Source: Brevipalpus yothersi | Lineage: Eukaryota > Arthropoda > Arachnida > Trombidiformes > Tenuipalpidae | DNA: 64,000 nt | Reading direction: 5' to 3' | NCBI GenBank assembly: GCA_003956705.1 | Contig: QZCP01000258.1 | Coordinates: forward strand, 1 to 64,000 | Part shown: positions 13,183 through 25,318 of the stretch, piece after piece | Layout of the letters: each line of letters opens with the position of its first letter | How positions within the stretch are numbered: the stretch's first letter is position 1 | Program-made: the position numbers and the translations under genes | The notes under the pieces: model-generated | Database searches by the model: none | Told to the model about the DNA's origin: nothing | The model's input: the letters and a program-made list of their open reading frames with translations, nothing else

Positions 13183-14106
13183 AAAAATACCAATAATAAC
13201 AACAACTGAACACCAGGCAAAAACTTGACCTCAGATCAACCATCACACACCACTACTCACCATGATGTGGAAAATAATCACTTCCAAACCACACACGAGC
13301 ACACACCAACACCAGTGATAATCAAATGTATACACACATACACCAAAAGTGATTAAACTGTGGATAATCAAGCGAGATTAATCATCATCAAAATTATCAA
13401 TCCATCAATACATCAACACTTGAAATGTGTCGAATCAAAACAAAACAACTCTCAAGAGCTTCAACATAAACAAGCTTAACTCATATCTGTATGACTCATC
13501 GGTCAACATTTGCGCCCTCTATATTGGATATTTAAATATTTAATTAATATTAATATTATGTATTTAAATCACGAAATTAAAAGTATTCAGAGTATTTTCT
13601 ATTTTTCTTCGTGTTTTTTTTGTTTGATCATGATAATAATTTGAGGTTCTGATGAGTAGGATATCAAATATGGATTAAAATTCTGAGAGAATCTTTTTTG
13701 TAGCGTCTTTTTTTGCTATTTATTGAGTAGTAGTAGAAGTAATTTTGCTAAAATTTTTTAAAGGGAAAGGAATATTTTTTTTGGAATTTGATAGTTTATA
13801 TCTCGTTTGTGACCCATTTTCTTTTCTTCAAAGATAACAGAACTTTTTTTTGGTCAATGTTGTTGATTAAGATGCTTAGTGAAAGTTGTGGTAGGGAAGG
13901 AAAAGTAAGACAATTTTTTTCGTCTAGAAAAAAATGGCAAGCATCTAATTTGGTGAGAATATGATGAAAAGGGGGGTTGTTTTTTTTCGCTTCATATGAG
14001 GCTAAAAATTTGGCCTAAAATTTTTGATTGTGGAAAGAAATGAAGGAGGAGGAAGAAGAGGAGAAGAAAGAGGAAAGATAATAGAGATGAAATTATTTAA
14101 AATTTT
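13183..14106. other. Intergenic, upstream of nxf1
   Basis: AT-rich with many A/T runs; no coding signal on either strand. A donor-like ATG|GTGAGT on the minus strand near 13256-13262 may mark a 5' exon of nxf1. Confidence 0.5.
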
Positions 14107-16894
14107 TTAAGCTTTCTTCTTGTAGGGATCAGCGTAATGAACGGCTGGATAACCAGATCCAGAGCTCTTGAGATAATCATCGTGATGCTGTCGGTGTCCA
14201 TACTCTTCTTTATGTTGATAGGAAGGCTTGTAGTCGAGGTCATAAGATTTTGGCTTGTAATCTATCTCTTTGTGGGATGGCTTGTATACTGGCTGGTAAC
14301 TTGGTTTGTAATGAGGGGCACTTGATAAATGAAGAGAAAAAATCACAATTGTTGAGAGAAAAGTAAAGAGAAAACATCCGATAATGATTAGCCTATCTTT
14401 ACAGTCGAACCATCAAAATTTGAGTTTCATCCAAAAATCCAAAAATTCAAGAAGATGATCGAAGAATAAATCTAACACCTTGCGTTTGATGATGGAATTC
14501 ATTCAAACTCAACTCAGATTGGACAAAGTTTTGACAAACGTTTCCTTTTCTCCTAGCGTCAGACTCAATGCTACGAACTTACCTGTGGTAATCATCGTCA
14601 TTTTTAGGTGGTGAATATTTTGGCTTGGGTACCAAATATTTTTCGTAAGAAGGCTTGTACTCTGGACCACTGTATTCTGGCTTATATTCAGGTTTATATT
14701 CTGGCTTGTATGATGGAACATAGGATGGCTTATAGTGTGGCTTGTATTCCTGTTGGTAATCTGGTTTGTAATCTTCCTTGTAAGTTGGTTTGTAGTCTGG
14801 TTTATAGTCATCCTTGTAGGGTGCTGGCTTGTAGTCTGGTTTGTAATCATCTTTGTAGGGTGCTGGTTTGTAGTCTGGCTTATAGTCATCTTTATATGCA
14901 GGGGCCTATTGAAAAAATTTAATGGTCAAAAATTGGAAAATTCTTACAGTGAAAGTTAAATATTACCTTGTAAACTGGCTTATATTCTGGCTTGTATTCT
15001 GGTTTGTAAGCTGGTTTGTATTCTGGCTTATACTCTGGTTTATACTCGGGCTTGTAGTCTGGCTTGTAGTCTGGTTTGTAGTCTGGCTTGTAATCTTGCT
15101 TATATCCATACTTGAGGAGAAAAAAATAGATTTAATAAATCATAAGATATCATTTTTTTTCTTGATCAATTTGACTCATATCAATTGTGTTAGTGTATTT
15201 TTCATTGAACACGAGCCATTGTTCTATATTGATTGAATTTTTTTCATGAATTTTAGATTGATCATGAGAGATTTACAGTCATCCTTGATCAAGAGCGAAA
15301 GAATCCATGATCTATGAAAAATTGATATTGGGCAAACTTTTTTCGCTCTCTCCTAATCCTATCCATATTACTTACGTCTTTTGCTGGTGGGGCATATGAA
15401 TGAGGAGTCTCTTTTTTGTCAATGTAAACAGCAGCAGGTTCCTTCTTATCTACACCTGGCTCATTAGTTCTAACTGTGGCACGGAAACCATTCTCATCAG
15501 CCACATAATCCACTACTCGATAGACACCATAGGCATCAGTATATCCATAGGATCCTTTCTTGTTACCATAATCGTCACCCTTCTCCTCAGAGTGTTGAAC
15601 GTTTCCATAGCCTATTGAATATAAGTTAGTTTTCATTCGAAAATTCATTAGACATCCGAATATCATCAGCTCAAAACTTATCAATGTCGATAGGTATGCT
15701 TACCATCGTTCACTTCATAACCATAGTTGTAAGGAGCTGGCTTGTAGGTTGCATAATCTTGCTTGTATTCTGGCTTATATTCTGGCTTGTATTCCTGCTT
15801 ATATTCTGGTTTGTAGTCTGGCTTGTAGTCATCCTTGTAAGCGGGAGCCTATTCGAAAACCAGTGGTTCAGATCTCTCCAAATTCGATAGGGTTACAGAA
15901 ATTAAGTTATAAGAGATTTACTTACCTTGTAGGATGGTTTGTATTCTGGCTTATACTCAGGTTTGTAATCTTGCTTGTATTCAGGATTGTAACTAGGTGC
16001 ATGGTATTCTGTGAATAAAAAGGTGGTTTGAATTGAAATCCACTATGTTCTGGCTGATAAAACGATTCTGACGATTTCCAGAACCCAGGAATAGTGTGAA
16101 ATGGAGAAATGGAAGAATACTCACCAGATTTATCATCGGGCTTGTAGCTAGGCTTGTATTCTGGTTTGTAATCATCTTTGTAAGGTGCTGACTTATAATC
16201 TGGCTTATAGTCATCCTTATAAGCTGGTGCCTAAAGATTAAATAATTTTCACTTGAGAATTCAAGATTTGGTTCATACTAAACATTTTCATTTGTGGCTA
16301 AACAATTGCCGACAATAGTGATTTACGTACTTTGTATGATGAATAAGATGGCTTGTATTCCTGCTTATACTCTGGTTTATAGTCTGGCTTGTAATCTGAT
16401 TTGTATCCTTCGTAATGGCTAACTCTCTTCTGTTCACCCTGAGCGATGATTCAAGGGAAAAATCAATAATTCCATAAAATTTGAACAATCAGCTTAAGCG
16501 ATATCAAGTAGTTAACAGTATTTTATGGTATTTAAAGATTACGATGATCAAAGTGTGTGTAAAAACTCGTGAACAATTCAAAAGTTTTATGATCTCATAA
16601 TATCGGTTGACTACATGAATTGATCATGATAATTTGTATCACCAAAGTATCAATTACTCACATATGATGGACCACTATAAGCTGCTGGAGCTGAATACTT
16701 GGGTGGATGATAATCGTAGTGCGATGCTGTCACAAATGTGACTAGACTCACTAGTAAAATATTCTGAAGAAAAATAAAACAATTTGATCAGAATAAATCA
16801 CACTTCATCCACATGAACAACTGTTATATTCACTATTCCTTAGGAGTTGTCAAATGAGGTTCCGAGGGGTTCACTCGATATTTACCTTGATCAT
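14107..16894 (-). CDS. RR-type cuticle protein with tandem (D/E)YKP repeats, 13 exons
   Basis: Secreted structural protein of the exoskeleton. Exons in transcript order: 16894-16886, 16763-16662, 16438-16331, 16230-16125, 16008-15926, 15848-15704, 15611-15376, 15110-14967, 14905-14583, 14320-14107, all in phase (489 residues). The first coding exon is only ATG ATC AAG; the second completes the signal peptide (MIKNILLVSLVTFVTA). Long tracts of the tetrapeptide YKP(D/E/Q), broken by APAYKDD and APYKDD, occupy about residues 50-165 and 265-430. A Rebers-Riddiford chitin-binding domain (GDDYGNKKGSYGYTDAYG ... TVRTNEPG) sits between them at about 170-240. Many repeat exons begin with the same APAYKDD unit, which suggests exon duplication. 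The C-terminus is His/Tyr-rich and ends KKKA. The exon list gives ten exons; I call more only if 5' UTR exons exist. Confidence 0.9.
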
Positions 16895-17138
16895 TTTCAC
16901 TAGAGAATTCAATCCTTTTCACCAGGATTTCACAGAGAGAAAAAAAATTCTTTCAAGAATCAAAACAAAAAATCAAACACAACAATACAAATTGGCCTGA
17001 CAGATTTTATTTTTTGTTAATACGTGCGTTTCCACTGATATACATACACCACAAAATGAAAACGAAAAACGAAAAACTAAAAAGAATAGTTGCACTGATT
17101 TTTTTCTCTGCTCCAAATGGTCATAAAAGTGATAAGAG

Positions 17139-17146
17139 TTTATATA
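17139..17146 (-). promoter_or_regulatory. TATA box candidate for the YKP cuticle gene
   Basis: TATATAAA on the minus strand, 245 nt upstream of the start codon. It would give a 5' UTR of roughly 215 nt. Based on motif and position only. Confidence 0.35.
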
Positions 17147-18391
17147 GTTATCATTTTGTGGCGGGAGTCAAATCAAATTCCATTATCTCCTCCTTCTTTT
17201 CTCTATGGCTTCGGTCCACTTACTGGTCATCGTTCTACCAAGAGGAGGCGGACGTTCGTCACAACGAAGCTAATGAAGAATCATGTTAAGTAAGGAAGCT
17301 GACGAAAAGCGGTACAGTTAAGGGGGGAAAGAGAGAGAGAGAGATAAATGAAACTGAAAGTGAAACTGTGATCGAGTGAGAAGAAGATGATGAAGAACAG
17401 AATACATGTTGGAGAAGAAGGAGGAGATGAAGATAGAGGAGGAGGAGGTGATGGGTGGGAGGAGAGAGATGGACATCTACTTGAGAATAAGGGTCAGGAA
17501 ATAAGGCACCTTCGAAAAGTCGAAGAATTTGATTTGTGGAGAGAGAGAAAGAGAAAGAGAGAGAAAATTTTTCCCATTTGTAAATCAAAATCTGGAATTA
17601 CTGTTATTATCAGTCATTGTTATTCTGATATACTTTCAAATTTTTCATTCACATGATAAAGGCGATAATTGCATTACAATTCTTTTTGCAGGTCAATCAG
17701 TGTTGACCATCGATATTCCGAGGCCTTGTTCATTTTCCTTTCTTGGATCACCGAAAGACATTGCCACCGTTTTTTTCCTTAACACCTCTTTTTTTATACT
17801 ATTAACAATGGTTCCTTTTTTCCAACTTCGAAGGGTTCCAAGTACATCTCTTGTTCATATTTATATGGGTATACAAATGATGAAAGCGCTTGAACAGTAC
17901 TTCAATCGTTCACGGAGATATATATATTTTTTTTCTCTCTTTTCCCATTCATCTCTACCTCAGACCAACCTTCTTCTTTGAATCTGATTCTCTTTCGTTT
18001 TCAACTATCGTGATTCCAACAATATCTCTTGTTAGAATCATAACGATAATTCAATGTGTATACATTCAAAATGTATTCATTTTTTTCCTCTTCACCACAC
18101 TAATCAAAGCTGATCAAAGTTACTCAAATGACCATATAATCTTCATTTTTATCAGATTTTTCTCTCTCTATTCTATGATCCATAAGATGATGACCGGATA
18201 CCAGGGAGAGATGAAACATATCTCCACTCTCTATTGGACCCGAGTAGGCCTTTCCCATAATCCAGTTTGCCTAATAGCTGGAGGGTATAGATGAGCGATG
18301 AAGACGATGGTGAAGATGATCCCAGGGAGGAGATTATCCCAACGATAATTCACATCCACTCCCATCATACATGTTATTAGTTGAATTTACG

Positions 18392-18394
<3 letters not shown>

Positions 18395-18461
<67 letters not shown>
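18395..18461. repeat. (CT)n microsatellite
   Basis: Uninterrupted TC/CT array of about 67 bases. Confidence 0.95.
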
Positions 18462-18466
<5 letters not shown>

Positions 18467-19516
18467 GCTCTTATATTCCCGTCTAATAGCCTCAAGTATT
18501 GTCGATCACTTTGCTCCTTATTAGATCACGTTCATCTGGTCGAAAGGAAAATTTTTTTCTCTACACTTAAACATCGATTCATTTAAGTACAAGATTACCA
18601 AGATTTTCATCAAATGTTTTACTTCTGAGAGTTAGGTTGATGATACTGATGATGATCATCTGGTGGAAAATATGGGTCAAACTCACTGTCAACACATTCC
18701 ATTTGATGAACCGGAATTTTGGATACTCTCATCTGATCAGTGCAAAGTTCAAGAGCAAAAAAGCAATTGATTTCTCTCTCTCTCTCTCTCGCTATTTGTC
18801 TATCTCTTACATTTACAAGTCTGACGAGTAGATGTCTGAAAAATTCATGGCTAAAAATGAGGAATTTATCCCAAATAATTATTGACACTATTGAGACGGC
18901 TTCTTTTCACCCAAAGCCGATAAATTATCCTCCTATCAAATCATGCAAATGTATCAACTTCTTGATCATTTTTTGTTTCATTCGAAGATATTTGAAGAAA
19001 TTGCTGGGTTTAATGGTTCTTGGAAAAGGAAAAAAGGATTTGATCTCATTCTTTTATCATTTGACTCATCACGATTCCCAAGCATATCTGAGATGTTATA
19101 ATTAAAAAAGGAAAGTGAAAGTGATTTACATTTGATAGAATTCATTGATGACCAAGCCTAAGTAATATTAAGATCAATTTCATACTCCTGATAGTGGCCA
19201 ATTTTCAGCATGAATCTTTACCATAAAGCTCATAAGTGGCGTATAATTATTGGTAATTTCGATGATTTCAGGTGTGAACAAACGATACAAATTGTTATTC
19301 TCTCCCATCAAAACATTAAAATACCATGTATATCACTTTAAATAAACGATAGAGTATACATACTCTCAATCAGGGTGAAAAAATATTCTGATTATGAATC
19401 ACGATCATCATTACCTTTCCTCTTACTTTCTCTCTTCACTCAACATCCTCTTGGACATTCAGATTCAAGGCTAAGGTTAACCAAAGTATGTGTATATGAA
19501 AATCAAAGTAGAAAAA

Positions 19517-19520
<4 letters not shown>

Positions 19521-19555
<35 letters not shown>
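19521..19555. repeat. (CT)n microsatellite
   Basis: Uninterrupted CT array of about 35 bases. Confidence 0.95.
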
Positions 19556-19558
<3 letters not shown>

Positions 19559-21554
19559 ATTCTTTGTGATACAAGCCTTCAACTATTTTGTATATATCAA
19601 TTCAAGTTGAACATTCAAGCCCACGAGGTCAAATCGTTATTAGATGAATGACAAATTTTTATCCACTGAGGTCTCTCTCTCTCTCTCTCTCTCTCCACAA
19701 TACCGTTCAATCATTGATCGATTCATGTTCATATATATTTGAACTGGACTTGATTTGAGTGGAATTTTTATCATTTCCTTTTATTCACAGGACTGGTAGC
19801 TCATAATTTTTTCGATCACTATCTGATGATGTATTCATGAGTTCTCATGAACACTCAATACACTTTGATTGGTAGAGAAAAAGAGAGACCAGATATTAAA
19901 TTGGAGTGAACTGTATCCTCTTGATTATATTTCTCTCTCTCTCTTTCTATCTATCTTTCTCTTTCTTTATCTCAATATATATTATTCGAATGGACACGAT
20001 ATCGAAAGTTCAAATGGATATTTATTCCTCAAAGCCCCTTTCACAAATATATTGAGAGAGACTTGATACGCGTACTTGTCATGTGGCATGTTATACAAGA
20101 ATCGTTGCGTGATTAAGTAACTGATTCTGTTGAACAAGCGTATCGATAATTGTCACCGTGAGAATAATCTTTCTATTCAAATCGAGGCCCACACCGGTTG
20201 AGTAGTGGATTAAGGAAGATATCTGGCTCATAAGCTGGTAACATGGTTATGGTCAAAATGTATAGTCCATTAGTTGCACTTGGAATGGATGCTCGAAAAT
20301 CGAAATAAATCCACTTCAGTCGAACATGAGTATCTCTTATACCATATATCTAGGTACATATACAAGTTAATGTATTGTTCGATAATCTGATTGTCATAGA
20401 AGTAGTGAAAATGGAGCAAGATTGAATCGTTTTTATCGTATGCATATAACGGTAACTGACACTTATTGGATTCGTAATTATTGTAAGAGGTATTAAAAAG
20501 ACTCGGTTAAGTTCGAGGTCAGCCTAATTCTAGAGTCCCTTGATTCAAAAAATGAACAAACTATGAAAAATTTCCAGCATAAATGATGAGTATTCCAAAT
20601 CATTATTATTTGGATGTTCATTCAATTTGACAACCACAGCCAAAGTCGACTGAATTACTGCTTACAAGATTCGAGAAGATCTTTTCCCGCCTTTATCAAA
20701 GTTGAGCGTGTGTAATTTTTCAGGGTATCAGATAGATTACTTCAATGTCTCCAAGTTGAAAACAATGTTGACAAAAGTTACCCTGAAATGTGTATTCTTC
20801 CCTCAAATATCTTACCGATAATGGAAATTATCGCAAAAATTTCTTATCGCGTACTTTTCTCCTATTGAGAGAGGATGCTGAATGAAAATTTCCTCCTCAT
20901 TAATTTCGATGCAGTGTAACTGCTGTACAGTCAATTTATTGTGGGATTCACTTGAATAGCAAAATGTACCAAACTTGGACGGACAGTTTTTCCGATATGT
21001 TGCTCAAACTTTACTTGATTCTGAGAATCTGAACATATGATCAACCTTATTGTTAATTGAGTCGAAATTTAATCGGATCAGTCGACAAGCTTGTAAATGA
21101 CCGGAATAAAAGTTTTCATTACGGTGATAGAATCAGTCTGTCAACTAAAAGAGACTCACAATAAGTAAAATAGATGGATCAAGGTAAATTTTTGTGATAA
21201 AAAATCTTCAAAGTAAATCTTTTCTCTCAACAATCAAATCATTTAGAATATAAATCCTTTTGTGAAGATCAGCTTGACACCGTTACTTTTGATATGTATC
21301 GAAAAAAGTACATCAGAAAGAAGTTCTAAAGCAATATATTCCTCACACACATACACAAACATATGAGAGTATATACAGAAGAAAAATTGTAAGAGAAAAA
21401 TATATAACTGAAAAGTTACATTTCATATTGATATGAGGTCACTTGAAAGTTTCCATGTCAAGTTATCGGACGGATTGATCATGTATATGTGCTGTTGATC
21501 GCCTCTCTTCATAAATGTGAAGCCTCAATGTGAGAGAATGCTGAAGTGATGGAT

Positions 21555-21560
21555 TTTATT
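21555..21560 (-). terminator. Poly(A) signal for the astacin gene
   Basis: AATAAA on the minus strand, about 110 nt past the astacin stop codon. Confidence 0.45.
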
Positions 21561-21669
21561 CAATAGTTTTATAAATAAATAAGCGTATATTATGAATGAA
21601 GTATCGGATGCAAAAAGTTGGAATATTTAGTAGTGATAAGTTGTGTCTGGAAGGTGTATCTGATATCAA

Positions 21670-22718
21670 TCACTTTCCACTTTTCGTTCTGATTCGAAGC
21701 TTTCGAACGGTAGTTTTTCCGGAACATTCATAGAGTTTATTAATTTTTCGAAGATCAACCTTACTCAATCCTCTTCGCTGCCCGATTTCGGCACCAGATT
21801 TGAGGGGTACAATTGTCGGCCCTTTACCATTTGTGAAAGCGGTGGATCCATAATGCATTACACTACCATAATCATATTCTTCATTCAGATGTTGCACTTG
21901 ATTGAGAGACAATTTCTCAAAATTATAAGCCATACCACGCTGAATATTTTGCCAATTAATTTTAACATATTTATCTCGATCAGCTCGACTTTGTTCATGC
22001 CAAAAGCCCACAGCATGCATCAATTCATGTTCAACAATACCTTGATACACACATCCACGTCCCAATAGGAATGGCTGTCCACCACCCATTCGACCCACTT
22101 GGGATGCACAACCGAGACCTGGATAAATGTATAGATAATCTCGATCTTTGCTAGTTTTGGGCTCAAATTTAATGCAAGTTTTGTCATGATACGTTCTCAT
22201 GGCTCCAGCAATTACGGCACGATCTTTTTCGGAAAATTTGTTGGCCAAAACATATGGAACTCTATTATTTGGCCATCTTTGGCTAAGATCAGTCATTGCA
22301 TTTCGGGGGTTCAACGATTCAACGATATCACCTTCGAAATATTCCGATGAATAGAGTGAAGATTCATCGCCGACAATATCCGTTATATTTTCCGCACGCT
22401 TGAAATCTTCTTCAGTGAGAGGCTTAGAATCGAGGAGTCTTTCTTCATCAGTGTAAAAACTCTGAAAATAAGGGGAATAGAAACAAAATTCTTGGAAAAA
22501 TTTGTCTAATTGGCATCAATATAATTATATAGAGTTCGAAAATTTGTTTCCAAAAGAAATCAAGAACTTTCACTTACCACATCTATTTCATTTCCATTCG
22601 AATTCTTTTGATGATCCAAGAATATTTTCAGAATAGGATCTTTATATTGACCTCTTGGATTCACTGGTGAAGCATTTAATTCCACAAGAATCACTGAAAT
22701 CACAATTAACTTGAACAT
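21670..22718 (-). CDS. Astacin-family (M12A) zinc metalloprotease, secreted
   Basis: Secreted zinc endopeptidase. Two exons, 22718-22578 and 22461-21670, joined in phase 0; 310 residues. Signal peptide MFKLIVISVILVELNA, a propeptide of about 90 residues, then the catalytic domain from about residue 102 (MTDLSQRWPNNRVPYVLA). Zinc-binding motif HELMHAVGFWHEQSRADRD carries the three His and the catalytic Glu, and SVMHYGS is the Met-turn, so it should be active. Cysteines fit the astacin disulfide pattern (CIKF, GLGCASQVG, GRGCVYQG, LYECSG). There are no CUB, EGF or ShK domains after the catalytic unit; it ends in a short basic tail. In arthropods such enzymes act in digestion, moulting or venom; which applies here cannot be told. 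A TATA box lies about 100 nt upstream. Confidence 0.95.
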
Positions 22719-25097
22719 AATCAATCCGATCGAACAAAATGAACACTTTTTGGGTAAAATGAACGAATCAAGAGCTCAAAATCTTGTCAAAGAAACGATG
22801 AAATGTCAAATACGATGGATTTTATACCCTGAACTATTGATGCTAAGAATAAGGGCTGTATAAATATTGCTACCAGCATATTATTCTCCCTGCAAGTGCT
22901 AGAATAATTAGTAAGATACTTTGTCAATGAACTTGGCAACTTTTCTCTTGGAGAATCAGATAAAATGCATGTTTAATAGCTAAATGAGTGATATTTTAAC
23001 TTTCAATCACCCAAAAGAACGCTTTTCTGTGAAAAACAACAGTCTTAAGGCATTTAAGCCAGAACTATTTGTCGGGAATATCAAGTTTTACATAGAACAT
23101 GAGGCTTTAGAACCTCGGGCATCGGAAAATTCTATAAGAGAGAAGAGTAAGAAGAATAATAATTCTATTGGTGTATTTTCTGCGAACTCTCATCGAAAAA
23201 CTAAGCATATAGTTCTTAAGATATAATCCAATCGAAATCGCTCGAAGGTGAAGTTAATCAAGAAACTGATTGAAATCTTTACGCATATATAATTCAGAAC
23301 TTGAGTGATCTCATTCGATCTCATTTGCATCAATAATTTCAACTGACTTAACAGTCTGATGCTGGCAACTTCGTCTTCTGATCATATTGGTCTTATGTTG
23401 AATGATCAAATTCATTTTCCACAGTTTTAATGAGGATTAACTCACTTCGTTAGTTAATTGAATTGAAAATTGTGCTCAATACATGTATGATCAGTAAAAA
23501 ACTGTAAAAACCTATGTCTCTCACAACTTGAAGGATCGGAAAGCATTTTTTGGTGATTCAGTTCAAATTCAGAGGAAATTTATAAATAATATGAATCAGA
23601 ATTCACACCGATATGGTAAATTGTGCCCATTTGATTCTCAACTCTCGAATATAATGTTTTCTCAGCTCATGATTTTATACTTCCTCAAATTTGATCTGAT
23701 TTCTCATAACTATCGGTCTTGTTTGTATATTTTTCTCAAATATTGCTCATATATCAATCTTTTTGACTGTTCTACTGTGTTTTGATCGATTGAAAAGGGT
23801 GTCAAACACATTCGTGCGTAAGATCTCGAATTCAAACGATTTTCAACAATTTTCAATAGAGATCGAAAGCTACAAGCCATGTTACGATTCAAATTTGTTC
23901 ATGATTTGTGTGATGAAAAAGATGAACCATGAGTTTTGTACTGACGAAAAATCACTTGATGGCAAGCAAATACGAATAATCGAATATTCTTAAAGTTCTT
24001 TCCAATCTCGGTTACTGTTGTTAGACTGATCAGAATGCTCAAATTAACAATTTGAAACGGACTAGAGTGGAAGTTCGAAGAAAATTCAAGCTAACTTGTA
24101 AGAATCTTAAAAATTTCAGGCTTCCTGTTGTTATATTGAAGTTTATTGGAATCTCTAAAATCGATCAGATACAACAAACCAATTAAAATTTTTACGAGCC
24201 TCTTCTCACATGAAACATTGTAACAGGCACTTTTCTGAGCACTCAAAAAACACAGATAAAGGCACAATGCTCGACGATAAACACTAACGAGCATTAATTA
24301 AGACATCGTATCTGAGAAATTCCTACACCAACGTTTCCATCTTTTTCTGAATCGCATTTTTTGGAGAATAGTTTCATCTCATCTCTTCTCAGACAAGGTA
24401 TCAGACTTCGAACATATGAAAGACAATTCCGTTCATTGTATGTAGTCTGAAGCCTCATCAAGTGGATCATCTTTTCTGAAGATCTTCAATCGCATTGTAC
24501 CCTTCCTGGGACATGTAACCTTTGGAGCCCAAACCTCGTTGACCTCCAATTCAGATCATTCCACTTACCTGTTACATGTATTTTTCGAACAGATCTAATT
24601 CGATACTCTATCCATAGTTCTATTCATTCCAGCGAATCTGATGATCTGAATGGATGGATAGGAGAAAATCTGCTTCTCGGAAGGAAGAAAATAGATTGGT
24701 ACATTACGGCCGGCCATTTATTCAACATGAAACTCGTGCTGATGAGAGTTTAAAAGTATATGTGTGATGTTAATGATTAACTCTACAAAGCTCGAGTGTT
24801 CAAGTCAGATCCTTTTCAGGAACATCGAAACGATTCTTACAGTATGCTATACAGCCTCACTATTTCGAAAGAGAGAAGAGAGAGAAAAGCTGACGATGAT
24901 TACTTGGAGGGAGAAAGTAGAGACAAACAATTCTCATTATTAGCATTTATTCTGGATCTTTTATTTGATAATTATCAAAAGATGATCTTTCGTTGCGAAA
25001 GAATATAAATGAAACAGTAGCTCAAGAGGGAGAGTTAAAAAAAATTAAGCAGCTCTAAAATAACGGTACAATGGAATATTTTAAAAAAAGTACATAT
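22719..25097. other. 2.4-kb gene-free stretch
   Basis: No supported exon. It is AT-rich and free of long microsatellites. Short open frames here (for example near 22984 and 23763) show no domain, signal peptide or splice context. Confidence 0.55.
22820..22826 (-). promoter_or_regulatory. TATA box of the astacin gene
   Basis: TATAAAA on the minus strand, 102 nt upstream of the astacin start codon, within GGTATAAAATCC. Good fit to a focused promoter. Confidence 0.6.
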
Positions 25098-25270
25098 TCA
25101 ACTTTTAAGATTCAACAATTTGATAGATTGCTCGGTCATCATGAATTTTTGTGCCTTACCCGTAGGCGTTCGAGGAAAATCATCAACCACCAATACGTAG
25201 CGTGGAACTTTGAAGTAAGATATCTAATTGGAAGTATGGAAAAATAATTTTTCAATTTCAAATCAATCTT

Positions 25271-25318
<48 letters not shown>

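Larger units (their letters stand above)
16895..21669. other. 4.8-kb gene-free stretch
   Basis: No exon I can support. It holds the cuticle gene promoter, a purine-rich block at 17330-17570, and CT arrays at 18395-18461, 18775-18790, 19521-19555 and 19672-19695. Open frames here are low-complexity or lack any family resemblance. Confidence 0.55.

Noticed and set aside
14608..15236. Frames rich in Trp/Leu/Val on the plus strand that look like membrane proteins
   Set aside because: Antisense reading of the YKP repeat codons; the minus strand has the spliced, in-phase gene.
17529..18294. Open frames with hydrophobic stretches
   Set aside because: AT-rich chance frames without a start context, splice logic, domain or composition expected of coding sequence.
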